64,000 nucleotides of DNA from Promethearchaeota archaeon (GTDB lineage Archaea; Asgardarchaeota; Lokiarchaeia; Sigynarchaeales; SOKP01). A program made the translations under genes and the position numbers. Shown piece by piece: positions 35,849 through 46,009 of the stretch (position 1 is its first letter; each line of letters begins with the position of its first letter). Location of the stretch: the NCBI GenBank assembly GCA_014730295.1, contig WJIN01000408.1:1-64000 (forward strand), read 5' to 3'. The notes under the pieces were generated by a model. That model worked only from the letters and a program-made list of their open reading frames with translations. It was not told the DNA's origin and did not search any database.

Positions 35849-36664
35849 ATGATCGGTATGAAAAATAAAGCATCGAACATGGACTTTAAGGAAAATATTA
35901 TTGAATTAATGGGATTTTGTATGTTAAAATTCTGTAATGAAGGAAAGACTCACGATTATGATATTATTTATAAAAAGGGATTCGATGTACCCTTGATACA
36001 AAATATTATGGAACTGTGTAAGAATGAAATTACCCAAAAAACCAAGGGGAACTCGACTATTCCTTTAGATGATTATATTATTATTATTCATTTTTATGAA
36101 GACAAGAACCAGAACAAGATTGTTAATATTTTTATGGACGATAAAGAAAGTGAAGTAAATTATACAAAACTATATTTAGTTTCACGAAAGATTTTTAATC
36201 AATATAATACAAATATGGATACTGAACAAATTAAGGAATCCTGTAATGAATATTTGGAGATTCCAAGAAGTGAAGGATTGTTAGGAATATTTATATTAAA
36301 TCCTTCCGGAAGTCCATATTTTTCAAAAATTGACAAGAAAAAAGCAAATTTAGCGAAAAAAGATGTCCAAATAAGTGGATTTATATCTGCCTTATTGACC
36401 TTTTCAAAAGAAATTATTGGAAAAGAATCAGGGGGTAATTTAAAAGAGATTGTATTTGGAAATCAAAGATTTTATGTAATAATTAAGAATAATATTATAT
36501 TTGCGTATCTTGTCGAAAAAGTTAATCAATTACTTAAAAGATATATGTATTTGATTGTTGATGAATTTTTCAGCAATTATGATAACGAACTAAAGAATTT
36601 TAATGGAGATATTTCTCCATTTGAAGATTTTGAAGATATTCTAAATCAATATTTTAAACTGTAA
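35849..36664 (+). CDS. Longin/roadblock-like protein of the chemosensory operon
   Basis: 271 aa, no membrane segment. The N-terminal part (1-135) is mixed alpha/beta and unrecognised. The C-terminal part (about 140-250) has the longin-like order: LLGIFILNPSGSPYFSKI, a helix (ISGFISALLTFSKEIIG), then LKEIVFGNQRFYVIIKNNI and a long closing helix. Longin and roadblock domains in Asgard and eukaryotes act as platforms for small GTPases. Its place 28 bases before cheW suggests a link between chemosensing and GTPase signalling (inference). Confidence 0.55.
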   Translation: MIGMKNKASNMDFKENIIELMGFCMLKFCNEGKTHDYDIIYKKGFDVPLIQNIMELCKNEITQKTKGNSTIPLDDYIIIIHFYEDKNQNKIVNIFMDDKESEVNYTKLYLVSRKIFNQYNTNMDTEQIKESCNEYLEIPRSEGLLGIFILNPSGSPYFSKIDKKKANLAKKDVQISGFISALLTFSKEIIGKESGGNLKEIVFGNQRFYVIIKNNIIFAYLVEKVNQLLKRYMYLIVDEFFSNYDNELKNFNGDISPFEDFEDILNQYFKL

Positions 36665-36692
36665 ATTAAATTCAATACAAAAGTGAAAAAAT

Positions 36693-37280
36693 ATGCAAAA
36701 CGAAATTTATGGAAAGCGAGAAAATGTTTCTATTATTGTTTTTGAAGTCGGATGGGAACAATTTGCGATTGATTTACTCGATGTAAAAGAAATAATCAAA
36801 GCAGGACAAATTAGGAGACTTCCAAAGAGTTTAGATTTCATAGATGGAATTTATAATTACAGAGGCGAGATAATCCATGTAATAAATCTACGAAAAAAAC
36901 TAGATTTAGATGAATATCGCCTTTATAAAACCAAAAGTGAACTATTAGCCCAAAAAGAAAGAGAAGATAAGAAAAAACCCAAGGCACCCACGCAAACTCA
37001 AACGAAAGAAGATTCAGACGCCAAAAATAAATACATAATTATTGTGAATGTCAATAATAGAAATATTGGTTTCTATGTAGATAAGATCTACAATGTCTCT
37101 CAAATTAAAACTGAAGATATTGTTGATTTGGGGGGGATCTTCCAAACCAGTATCAGTATCGAATATATAAAAGGTATTATTAAATTTGAGGATAGACCAC
37201 GAATATTGATGGACCTAAGCAAAATTTTAACAGAAACTGAGCAATTAATGATAAAAAAAGAACTTAAATCTTTAAATTAA
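36693..37280 (+). CDS. cheW: CheW adaptor
   Basis: 195 aa, CheW fold: IIVFEVGWEQFAIDLLDVKE, IDGIYNYRGEIIHVINL, and ILMDLSKIL at the end. It couples receptors to CheA. A Lys/Thr/Gln-rich, probably disordered insertion (about residues 86-112) splits the domain. The gene is 28 bases after the longin-like gene and 25 bases before cheY. Confidence 0.9.
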   Translation: MQNEIYGKRENVSIIVFEVGWEQFAIDLLDVKEIIKAGQIRRLPKSLDFIDGIYNYRGEIIHVINLRKKLDLDEYRLYKTKSELLAQKEREDKKKPKAPTQTQTKEDSDAKNKYIIIVNVNNRNIGFYVDKIYNVSQIKTEDIVDLGGIFQTSISIEYIKGIIKFEDRPRILMDLSKILTETEQLMIKKELKSLN

Positions 37281-37305
37281 AAACTTAATAAAAAAGGAGA
37301 TAAAT

Positions 37306-37692
37306 ATGCCAAAAAATAATAAAAAAAAGATAATGTGCGTAGATGATGCCCAGTTTACCAGAAATATCTTGAAAAAGATAATTAATAAAACGGATTTCAG
37401 TGAGGTTGTTGCAGAAGCAGGAGACGGAGAGGAGGCCATTAAAAAATACCAAGAAGTACAACCAGATCTTGTCACTATGGATTTGGTTATGCCAGTGAAA
37501 GGTGGTATTGAAACTATCGAGGAATTATTACAACTCGATGAGAATGCAAAAATAATCGTCGTTTCAGCACTAGGGCAAGAAGCACTTGTATTGGAAGCCG
37601 CCAAAAAAGGAGCAAAAGATTTTATTCAAAAGCCCTTCAAAAATGAGCAAGTTTTGGAAGTATTAGAAAGAACTCTATTAAATAATAAATAA
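37306..37692 (+). CDS. cheY: CheY response regulator
   Basis: 128 aa, a single receiver domain: acid pair in MCVDDAQ, phospho-acceptor D59 (TMDLVMP), and Lys in FIQKPF. A strong GGAG ribosome site lies 10 bases upstream. In euryarchaea CheY reaches the archaellum motor through CheF and ArlCDE, none of which appear in this window, so the output target here is open. Confidence 0.93.
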   Translation: MPKNNKKKIMCVDDAQFTRNILKKIINKTDFSEVVAEAGDGEEAIKKYQEVQPDLVTMDLVMPVKGGIETIEELLQLDENAKIIVVSALGQEALVLEAAKKGAKDFIQKPFKNEQVLEVLERTLLNNK

Positions 37693-37727
37693 ATAGAAAA
37701 AAACTAAAAACTGAGGTAATTGTAGCA

Positions 37728-39815
37728 ATGTCATCGAAAAAAGATAAAGAGATGAAACTATTTATTGACGAGGCTGAAGAGTTAGTAAATAAGGTTGAGA
37801 AAAATATATTAGACCTTGAGGAGAATTTCAAAGATGATGATCCTATTCAAAACCTCTACTTTGCATTCCACACCTTGAAAGGCTCAACGGCGATGGTAGG
37901 TTTTGACAGATTCTCTAAATTTTGTCATATATTTGAAAATTTTCTGGACGAAAACAAAAAATACAATAAAAGAAAAGATAAGAAGGATGAATTTGTCAAT
38001 CTTTTATTTGAAAGCCATGATGTTATTAGGAATCTGATCAATAGTATCAAAAAAGGGAATGAGAAAGACTTAGACGCACAGGTTTTACAGGAAATTGAGG
38101 AAACTTTCAAAGATTACAAGGCGGATAAAAAGTCAGAATACGATATTACGTTTTATAAACCAATTTCACCACAAAAACTAAAAGAGAAGAAAGAGAATTA
38201 TAATTTTTATAAAATCGCAATCGAAATTCAAGCAACTTGCGTATTTAAAAAAGTTAGGTTATTTATAATTTTCCGGGCTCTTAATGAGATTGGGCGAATA
38301 TGTTCAAGTAATCCAAGCCCTGACAAATTAGAAAAGGGGAATTTTGACAACGATTTTGAAATCTATTTTATGACTCAAGAAACCAAAGATAAAATCGCTG
38401 CCACTATTGACGAAATTCTAGAAATCGAAAGCAGAGAAATAGAAGAAATTAGTTCCGATGAATTTTATAGTTATGTCGAAGAGTTCAGTGCAGAAAAGGC
38501 ACCTTCTGAACCTCAAAAAATCAATCAAGCTGAAGAAACATTTGAGACAGGAATTTCATCTGTAATAGATGATGATTTTGGAGAGGAATTAAGCACAATA
38601 ACTTCAGTAAAAGTAGATATAGAAACTCTGGAACGATTGATGGATTATTTTGGAGAGCTGGTTATTCTTAAAAATCAAATCTCCCAGCAATTAAAGGAAA
38701 CTAGAGGGAGAGAAGAAACACGGGTTTTTGATAATATGGATAAATTATTCTTAGAAATTCAGGAAATCGTGTTTCGACTCAAATTAGTACGAGTAGAAAA
38801 AACCTTCAGGAGATATCGTAGACTAGTAAGGGATGTTGCGAAGGAAACAGGGAAAAAGATAAAGTTCATTCTTAGAGGTTTAGATGTTGAAATAGATCGT
38901 ACTGTATTAGAAGAACTAAATAGTCCTCTTATCCATTTGTTGAGAAATGCGATTTATCACGGAATTGAAACACCAAAAGAACGAAAAAGAAAAGGAAAGG
39001 ATGAGATAGGAACACTAAAACTAATTACTACAAGAAAAGCCGGATCAATTAATATTACGGTGGAAGATAACGGACGAGGGTTGGATTTTGAGGCAATTCG
39101 AAGAAAAGCAGTCAATAATGGATTATATACCCCAGAGGAAGCTGAAAAGCTAACAGATCAAGAGCTCAAGGATTTGATTTTTAAACCTGGATTTTCAACT
39201 TTAGGTGCTGCTAATCAAATTTCCGGTAGAGGGATGGGTTTAGCGATAGTTGAGGAGAAGATAGAAGAATTAGGAGGTTCGATTAATCTGTATACCACTC
39301 CTGATAAAGGAACTACATTTTCCATTGACGTTCCATTCACACGAGCAATTCTTAAAGCGCAATTATTCGAAGTAGGTGGGGATCTCTTTGCTGTACCCAT
39401 TGATAATATCAAACAGATCTACTTCTATGATCGAGAAAACATTGATTACGTAAAAGGAGTAGAACATTATAAGGTTGCGAATGAGTTGGTCCCCGTGGTA
39501 CGATTAGGAGAATATTTTGACTTTTCTTCGGAAAATGAATCATCAGAATTAAATATAAACAATAAGAATTCTAAAAAGAAGATTGCAATACTATGCCAAA
39601 AAGATGAGCACAATTCAGCAATTTTCATTGTTGATAAAATTTTGCAACAAATGGAAGTGGTTATTAAACCATTCAAATCAAAATATTCAAAGTTTCAATC
39701 CATATTAGGTGTTGCTATTACTGGTGATGGTTCTATCTGCTTGATAATAGATGTGATAAATCTGATATCTTCACTTAGGAAGGATCTTGTAAGGTTAGTA
39801 GAAATAGAACAATAA
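37728..39815 (+). CDS. cheA: CheA histidine kinase
   Basis: 695 aa. The P1 Hpt domain (5-115) has phospho-accepting H48 (FHTLKGS). A P2-like response-regulator binding domain (about 155-235) is followed by an acidic linker. The P3 dimerisation helices start near 290. The P4 ATPase domain has the N box around N407 (LLRNAIYHGIE) and the G boxes EDNGRGLDF and GRGMGLAIVEE. The P5 CheW-like domain ends the protein (about 545-690). It phosphorylates CheY and CheB. Confidence 0.95.
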   Translation: MSSKKDKEMKLFIDEAEELVNKVEKNILDLEENFKDDDPIQNLYFAFHTLKGSTAMVGFDRFSKFCHIFENFLDENKKYNKRKDKKDEFVNLLFESHDVIRNLINSIKKGNEKDLDAQVLQEIEETFKDYKADKKSEYDITFYKPISPQKLKEKKENYNFYKIAIEIQATCVFKKVRLFIIFRALNEIGRICSSNPSPDKLEKGNFDNDFEIYFMTQETKDKIAATIDEILEIESREIEEISSDEFYSYVEEFSAEKAPSEPQKINQAEETFETGISSVIDDDFGEELSTITSVKVDIETLERLMDYFGELVILKNQISQQLKETRGREETRVFDNMDKLFLEIQEIVFRLKLVRVEKTFRRYRRLVRDVAKETGKKIKFILRGLDVEIDRTVLEELNSPLIHLLRNAIYHGIETPKERKRKGKDEIGTLKLITTRKAGSINITVEDNGRGLDFEAIRRKAVNNGLYTPEEAEKLTDQELKDLIFKPGFSTLGAANQISGRGMGLAIVEEKIEELGGSINLYTTPDKGTTFSIDVPFTRAILKAQLFEVGGDLFAVPIDNIKQIYFYDRENIDYVKGVEHYKVANELVPVVRLGEYFDFSSENESSELNINNKNSKKKIAILCQKDEHNSAIFIVDKILQQMEVVIKPFKSKYSKFQSILGVAITGDGSICLIIDVINLISSLRKDLVRLVEIEQ

Positions 39816-39868
39816 TTAAAATGGATTTTTTCTTACGATTATAAATAAAACAAAGAGGTAAAGATTAG

Positions 39869-42800
39869 ATGGGATTTAAAAAAATTACTAACGAGGAATT
39901 GGTCTCTAGTCAAGCTCCTGCATTTTTAGGAGCTCCCTTGGAACATGTAGAAGAAATTGATCTACTTAAGGAACGTAGATCAGACGTTGAGAAACAATTT
40001 GGTTTTACCAAATCAGAGGTATTTGTAAGCAATAGTGAAAATTTAAAATATGAATATAGCAAAAATGGTACCTTAATTAATTTTATTGGAACAGGAAGTA
40101 TAAACATTCTAAATAATTCAAAGAAAGATAGGATTTGGGATGTTAAATTAGAATATAGTTCTGATGATAATCTTTCATTAGAAAAAGACAAAATCATTAA
40201 TCTGGGAAATTTTGAACCAGAAACAAACAAAAAAGTTAATTATCAGATAAAAGATTCTGAAGATTTAGTCAATCCAATCAAAGTTTTTGAAAAAATTAAA
40301 GTAATGAATATTCAAACTGATGATCTAGGAGCCAAGCTAAAACAGAAAAAGCTAAAAAAAATTGAAGAAGAGATACAAGAAAAGAGAAAGATTACAAAAA
40401 AAAAGATTAAAATGTCTTATGGTCATAAAATCAGTTCTGTTGAGGATAAAATAAATCTTAAAAACAATGAATTAGATGAAGCTTTAGACAAAATCTCAAA
40501 ATTTTCTGAAGAAAACAAGAAACTACTTAATCAAGCGGGATTATTGAAGAAAGAAATAGACAGTTTAATTGAAGATAAAGAAAAATACAAAGAAAAAAAT
40601 ATCTCGAAATATCTTAATAAGAAGCAGTTTAAAGAAGACACGGAAACTCAACTAGAAAATGCGAAAGAAAAATTGGAACAGATTACGGAAAGAATTCCGG
40701 AAGTGAAAACAGAATATTCAGAAAAGAAAGCGGAGACTATAGAAAACATATTAAATCACTATGATCCAAAGATAAAGAATTTGAGAAAAGAATTGGAGAA
40801 TTGTAAAGAAAATTATGAAAAAGCAGAGAAAAAAGAAGAAGAATGGGAAGTAAAACAAGATAAATTAAAGACAGAACTAAAAGAAAAAAAGAAGGAAATT
40901 AAAAACCTAGAAAAGGAGAAGAAAAAAGCGACTAAAGATATTGAAGATGAAGCAAAAATAAATGTGGTTGAAAAAGAATTCGATGTAAAAATCAATGAAA
41001 AAAGATCGCAATATGAGGAGATAGAAAAAAAACTTGAGGAAGCTGAAATCAAAGCTGATGAGGAATCAGAGAGACAAAAAAATTTGGAAGATAAAATCGA
41101 TGATTTGGAAGATAATATAGAGGATCTTGAAGACAAGAAGAAAGATGAATTGGAAACTCAAAACAAAAAGATCTCTAATTCTAAACAAGATACTATTGAA
41201 AGTCTTGAAGAAAAGCTACAAGATACAAACAACTTAATTAAGCATCTTGAAAAAATTAAGGACACCTATGATGCCCGAATTACTAAGCTTAGAACTCAAC
41301 TGAAAGATAACCAGGAAGATTTAAAAAATATTAATAAAAAAATTGATGAATGGCAAGAAAAGAAAGAAAATATCGAAACGGAAATAAATTCTCTTCGGGC
41401 GAAAATTGTTGAGCTTAATGAGGAAAAAGACAATAGACTTAATAAAAAACTCGAAGAAATCTCTCAAAAGGAAAAAGAAAGAAAAGAAAAAATTCTTGAA
41501 GGATATCATGATATAACTGGAGAATATGTAAGAGATAACTACTATCTCTTATTTAATCAAGAGAATCGGTTAAAATATTCCATTTTCATAGAAAATACTT
41601 CAGAAGACCTTGTAGAGGATCTAAGAATTGCAAAACAATTTTCTGATGAATTTAGAGACTTTAAGTATGATAGCTCTTCGGTTTCAGATGTGGAAATTCA
41701 AAAAGGAACCCTTATATTTTCCATTAATTCCTTAGAGCCGGGAAAGAAAGCAGAAATCATTGTTTATACTAGTATTAGCCCTAAAAACAGACAAATGATC
41801 GGAACAGGGAATATTCAACTTTCCTATATATATAAAAATCAAATAATGTCAAATTTAGAAATTGATCAACTTCGTGGCTATTCTCATGCTTTGCATGCGA
41901 TGCAGATTAGGGAGAAAGAAACAGAGCCAAATAAATGGAAATGTTCTCTAATCTTTAAAAATAATAGTGAAATCGATATGGAATTAAAATCTATATTAGT
42001 TTTGGATAAGGATAAGGAAACAAAATATTTAGATATAGACTTTAATTCAAATGGGGGAAAATTATTAGCACCACAGGAGAAATTTATCAGTGAAGAATGG
42101 GAAGTGGCAGATGAAAATGAACCAAAATTTTTCAGAAAACTGGAATATTCTATTACTCATTCAGTCAAAAAGAATGCTGTTATCGATCTAAGATTACAGG
42201 AATCAGTATTTGAAATAATCGATATTCAATTGGATAAAAAACTCTCTGAATCTGAAATTAAATCCTTTGAGGAAGCGGAGATTCAAAGTAAGATCACCGT
42301 TAAAAATATAGGAACGACGCCAATGAAAGGGATTATGGTAAAAGATATTATTCCGGCAGATTTTGCTCCTCCAGATGATCTAACTCAATTCCAAATATCA
42401 ACATCTTCGGGGAGAGACATATCTGAACATGTGAGTGTTGAAGTGGTGCCTGACAATCAGGATTATTCGATCCCACATGATGTTAAGATTAGTCTCAATT
42501 TAGATAATATTAAATCAAGAGTATTAATTGATGTTGACGAGTTTCTTAAAATCTCATATCCGTTTAAAGCAATTAAACCAAATCACAAAAAAACATATCA
42601 ATTCCCCCTCGAAGTCACGCATTATTATCCACAAGAAAAACAGAGCCCCGAAAATTTCTATTATTTGAATGAATCCTTGGAAAAAGAAAGACTTCCGAAT
42701 TTAGATATTGCCCATAAAAGGAGAGATTTATTGATAGGTAAAGAAATCTTTCCGGGTAGAGACGTTGACGAGTTTGCAATAAGCATCATCATTAATAACA

Positions 42801-43039
42801 ATTCAAATATCGAAGTCAATGATATTGATATCAATGATACTATTTCAAAATCATTTGAAATTGTTTCTGCGAATACTAAATATGAAATTCTGGATTCTGA
42901 AATTGAAGGTACGGATATGATTTCATTCACAGTAGAATCGATTCTCCCATATCAAGAAAGAGAAATACGATATTATGTCAAAAGTAAAGATGGAGAAGTA
43001 ATGGATCAAGAAAAATTAGAATCATACCTATTAAGCTAA
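39869..43039 (+). CDS. Large coiled-coil protein with several beta-sandwich domains, in the chemosensory operon
   Basis: 1056 aa. Residues about 50-140 form a beta-rich domain. Residues about 155-545 are an unbroken, strongly charged coiled coil (heptads such as KIDDLEDNIEDLEDKKKDEL). Residues 550-1056 contain about four beta-sandwich units of CARDB/DUF11 type (for example SKITVKNIGTTPMKGIMVKD and ISIIINNNSNIEVNDIDIND). No signal peptide and no membrane segment are seen, so it is predicted cytoplasmic. The extended rod could span tens of nanometres. I know no standard chemotaxis protein of this shape. A scaffold or spacer of the array, or a tether to another structure, is the natural guess. 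Confidence 0.6.
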   Translation: MGFKKITNEELVSSQAPAFLGAPLEHVEEIDLLKERRSDVEKQFGFTKSEVFVSNSENLKYEYSKNGTLINFIGTGSINILNNSKKDRIWDVKLEYSSDDNLSLEKDKIINLGNFEPETNKKVNYQIKDSEDLVNPIKVFEKIKVMNIQTDDLGAKLKQKKLKKIEEEIQEKRKITKKKIKMSYGHKISSVEDKINLKNNELDEALDKISKFSEENKKLLNQAGLLKKEIDSLIEDKEKYKEKNISKYLNKKQFKEDTETQLENAKEKLEQITERIPEVKTEYSEKKAETIENILNHYDPKIKNLRKELENCKENYEKAEKKEEEWEVKQDKLKTELKEKKKEIKNLEKEKKKATKDIEDEAKINVVEKEFDVKINEKRSQYEEIEKKLEEAEIKADEESERQKNLEDKIDDLEDNIEDLEDKKKDELETQNKKISNSKQDTIESLEEKLQDTNNLIKHLEKIKDTYDARITKLRTQLKDNQEDLKNINKKIDEWQEKKENIETEINSLRAKIVELNEEKDNRLNKKLEEISQKEKERKEKILEGYHDITGEYVRDNYYLLFNQENRLKYSIFIENTSEDLVEDLRIAKQFSDEFRDFKYDSSSVSDVEIQKGTLIFSINSLEPGKKAEIIVYTSISPKNRQMIGTGNIQLSYIYKNQIMSNLEIDQLRGYSHALHAMQIREKETEPNKWKCSLIFKNNSEIDMELKSILVLDKDKETKYLDIDFNSNGGKLLAPQEKFISEEWEVADENEPKFFRKLEYSITHSVKKNAVIDLRLQESVFEIIDIQLDKKLSESEIKSFEEAEIQSKITVKNIGTTPMKGIMVKDIIPADFAPPDDLTQFQISTSSGRDISEHVSVEVVPDNQDYSIPHDVKISLNLDNIKSRVLIDVDEFLKISYPFKAIKPNHKKTYQFPLEVTHYYPQEKQSPENFYYLNESLEKERLPNLDIAHKRRDLLIGKEIFPGRDVDEFAISIIINNNSNIEVNDIDINDTISKSFEIVSANTKYEILDSEIEGTDMISFTVESILPYQEREIRYYVKSKDGEVMDQEKLESYLLS

Positions 43040-43055
43040 AAAGAGGTTAAAAAAA

Positions 43056-43919
43056 ATGAATTTTCAATATTATAAGACTTTAATGGATAAATCGAAGGAA
43101 ACCCTATTTGCATTGATAGAAGAAATAGTACCAAATATCTTAGAACCTGAATTGGCACTATTTTTAGAGGAGGTCAGTCTTAAGAAGCTAAAACAAGAGA
43201 ATAAATCACCGCTCGATGATTCATTCATAGAAATAAACTTTCAAAATGAAAATGATGCAGATATCTCGAATCTCAAGAAGGATCAACTCAAGAAAATCTA
43301 CGAAATATTTATCAGCAAAGAAAAGAATGATAAAAATGCAATCAAATGGCGATTTTTCAAATTCTTAAAAACTCAAAAAGATATTCCAATAAGGTCGGTT
43401 CATGTAAGAGCAGATACAAAAAAAGATGATTTTATAGACTACATTTTAGAAACTAAAGATAATCAATATATTTTTACAAATTGTAATTACATTCTTGATA
43501 AAGAGTATTATTTCAATGCGGGAGAAAAATTAGCCAAATTTTCGAAAGAAATTGAGCAAATTCCTAATAAGGTTATTTTTTCTACCTATAAAACTTATAG
43601 AGATATACCCATAGATGATAAATTTGTTATACGAGGGAAAGATATTGAACAAGAACTATGGGTTGAATGGAATGAATTAGAGAAGCCATTTAATGGAGAA
43701 GACCTCTTGATTATTCTTGTTAATAATGAAAAAGAAATGGAGGTTGCGGGTTTTAATTTTAGTAGTATTCAAAATTTACTCGATTATATTTACAAGTACT
43801 CCAATGGCGGTCAAATAGCAATATATAAGCAACAAGGATTCTTTTCCGAATCTTATGATGGAAAATCTCAGATTGAATTGATTTGGAAAGGAATTATGCT
43901 TAAGAATAAATTTAAATAA
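43056..43919 (+). CDS. Unknown 287-aa protein of the chemosensory operon
   Basis: 287 aa, soluble, acidic/lysine-rich, mixed alpha/beta. I recognise no family. Visible features are a helical N-terminus (1-40) and a central strand-rich part (FLKTQKDIPIRSVHVRADT; QYIFTNCNYI). A C-terminal part includes LLIILVNNEKEMEVAGFNF and NGGQIAIYKQQGFF. It is tightly packed in the operon, 16 bases after the coiled-coil gene and 35 before the CheW-CheC-CheC gene, so it very likely works in the same system. Confidence 0.6.
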   Translation: MNFQYYKTLMDKSKETLFALIEEIVPNILEPELALFLEEVSLKKLKQENKSPLDDSFIEINFQNENDADISNLKKDQLKKIYEIFISKEKNDKNAIKWRFFKFLKTQKDIPIRSVHVRADTKKDDFIDYILETKDNQYIFTNCNYILDKEYYFNAGEKLAKFSKEIEQIPNKVIFSTYKTYRDIPIDDKFVIRGKDIEQELWVEWNELEKPFNGEDLLIILVNNEKEMEVAGFNFSSIQNLLDYIYKYSNGGQIAIYKQQGFFSESYDGKSQIELIWKGIMLKNKFK

Positions 43920-43954
43920 AAAATTAAAATCAAAAATTTAAAAAGAGGATTATA

Positions 43955-45904
43955 ATGATCGAAGCAGAATCAACAAAAAAGAACCTTAATGTAGTGATTA
44001 TTAGGGTTAAAAACGAAAAATACTTGGTTCAGGTCAATAAAGTTAAAGAAATTTTCATTCCCGGTGAAGATATTGTTCCAATTCCACTCGCGGATAAAAC
44101 GATTGTAGGGGTAATAGATATACGAGGTGATCTATATTCAATATTATCTCTTCGAAGAAAGATCTATACAGCGGAAAATACTTACGAGATGGATAAAGAC
44201 ACAAGAATTCTATTATTAGAGCGAAATGGGTTAAATTTAGGAATCCTTGTTGATGAAGTGATCGGTGTGCGAGAAGTTCCAATGTCGATTTTCAACGAAA
44301 CGAATAAAATTGTTGAGACAGATTTAGATTTTGAATTTATCAATGCAATTGGTATTCTTAATGGAAATACTTATATTCTACTAAATCTGGACGCATTTAT
44401 CAGAAGTTTTAATATCAACGAGAACTATAGAAGAGAAAAAGCGGAAAAAACAAAGCAACAAGTGGAGGTAAAAGAACCTGCTACTCTCAAACCGGAAAAG
44501 AAAGCAATTTTTAAGAAAGATCAAGAGGAAATTATCTCGACTTTCGAGGATACCTATGATATCATTGACAAACCAGAGAATGTAGATAAGAAGATTAACT
44601 TAAATGACGAACAAGAGGATATGCTTAAGGAGATTGGAAATATAGGCTCTGGAAACGCTATAACTGCGCTTTCTAGACTTATTAAGAAGAAAATCAATGT
44701 TGACCTAACAAATGTGGGAATCATATCATTTGAGAACTTGGCAGCTCAGTTTGGAGGACCAAATCAAAAAGTCTGTGGTATTTTCTCCCAAATTGAGGGC
44801 ACCTCTCAATCAACGATTTTCCAGGCATTCGAACTAACGCCCCTTATGAAAATGGTAAAATCAATTGCAGGCGAGGATTCAGATATAGATCCAGATAAAG
44901 TGAAATCTAAGGAAGATATTGATGAATATGCAAGATCTACAATAACAGAGATGGGGAACATATTGGCAGGACATTATGCGTCAGCGTTAGCAGATTTAAC
45001 CGATACTAAGATGATGACTGGCGTTCCAGAATTTACCGTGAGTGATGTCGATTCATTGGGAAGATTTCTAGGAAAAGAATTAGAGTCAATCTATACCTTT
45101 ATCGTGGTCATTAAAACGTCAATACAAGTTGTCGATTATGAACTTAATGGAGTTTTCCTATTCATACCTGATCTTGATACACTATATAATCTTTTTGAGA
45201 ATCTAGGAATAAGCTATGAACCTTTAATGAAAGGGGAAAAAGGAGCTGGGAGAGGAGCGAAAAGCTTAGCTTTATCGGAGCGTCAGAAAGATGCACTCAG
45301 AGAAGTTGGTAATATTGGTTCTGGGAATGCGGCAAATGCCCTTGCGAAGATGATTAATAAAAAAGTCACTATAGATATTCCAGCAGTCGAGATGGTTGAA
45401 TTAGACAAATATTCTGAAAAGGTAATTCAAAAGAATGAGAAACTATACACCTCATGGAGTAATGTCAAAGGAAAGACAAGGGCAACCGTTTTAACTATCT
45501 TTGAAGTTAGAGATATCATAGAATTGACAGCTATTTTAGTTGATGATGAGAAAAAGAAACAAGTTGACTTACGCAAGCGCTATGATACAATTAGTGATTT
45601 TCCAGACACATATCAGAGCGCAATGGAAGAGTTGGGCAATATATTAGCTTCCAATTACGTGACCGCTCTGGGAGATCTCTTAGATATTCGTTTTATGACA
45701 GAACCGCCCGATGTGCTCATTGAAAATGCGGAAAAACTATTCAATCTGTTGAAACAAGAAATCGGATTCTTGAAAAAATTATCATTAGTGATTACGACAA
45801 ATGTGATAATCACTGATATAGAAATTCAAGGCACCTTTATCTTGATCCCGCAAATAGAAACTTTACATGAGCTTTTGAATGCTTTAGACGAATTTTATCA
45901 ATAA
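43955..45904 (+). CDS. CheW-CheC-CheC fusion protein
   Basis: 649 aa. Residues 8-150 are a CheW domain (NVVIIRVKNEKYLVQVNKVKE; VGVIDIRGDLYSILSL). A linker follows (150-215), then two CheC phosphatase domains (about 218-415 and 440-648). All four CheC active-site ExxN motifs are intact: E226/N229, E332/N335, E450/N453 and E559/N562. CheC dephosphorylates CheY-P. Fusing it to CheW would place the phosphatase inside the receptor-kinase array, as FliY places it at the flagellar motor. The gene ends the tight operon; the gelsolin-like gene follows after 105 bases. Confidence 0.92.
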   Translation: MIEAESTKKNLNVVIIRVKNEKYLVQVNKVKEIFIPGEDIVPIPLADKTIVGVIDIRGDLYSILSLRRKIYTAENTYEMDKDTRILLLERNGLNLGILVDEVIGVREVPMSIFNETNKIVETDLDFEFINAIGILNGNTYILLNLDAFIRSFNINENYRREKAEKTKQQVEVKEPATLKPEKKAIFKKDQEEIISTFEDTYDIIDKPENVDKKINLNDEQEDMLKEIGNIGSGNAITALSRLIKKKINVDLTNVGIISFENLAAQFGGPNQKVCGIFSQIEGTSQSTIFQAFELTPLMKMVKSIAGEDSDIDPDKVKSKEDIDEYARSTITEMGNILAGHYASALADLTDTKMMTGVPEFTVSDVDSLGRFLGKELESIYTFIVVIKTSIQVVDYELNGVFLFIPDLDTLYNLFENLGISYEPLMKGEKGAGRGAKSLALSERQKDALREVGNIGSGNAANALAKMINKKVTIDIPAVEMVELDKYSEKVIQKNEKLYTSWSNVKGKTRATVLTIFEVRDIIELTAILVDDEKKKQVDLRKRYDTISDFPDTYQSAMEELGNILASNYVTALGDLLDIRFMTEPPDVLIENAEKLFNLLKQEIGFLKKLSLVITTNVIITDIEIQGTFILIPQIETLHELLNALDEFYQ

Positions 45905-46009
45905 AGCACCCAAATTTTATTTTTATTATTTTTCGTTAAAAACCTGAAGATTTGACTATAATAATGTCTTTATCTAATAAGAAGGGAGAATTATCAGAGG
46001 GGAATAAAA

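Noticed and set aside
40813..41136. Long antisense open frames, such as those opposite the coiled-coil gene, CheA and EF-2
   Set aside because: They are Ser/Phe-rich mirror frames of Lys/Glu-rich genes, without ribosome sites or family marks.
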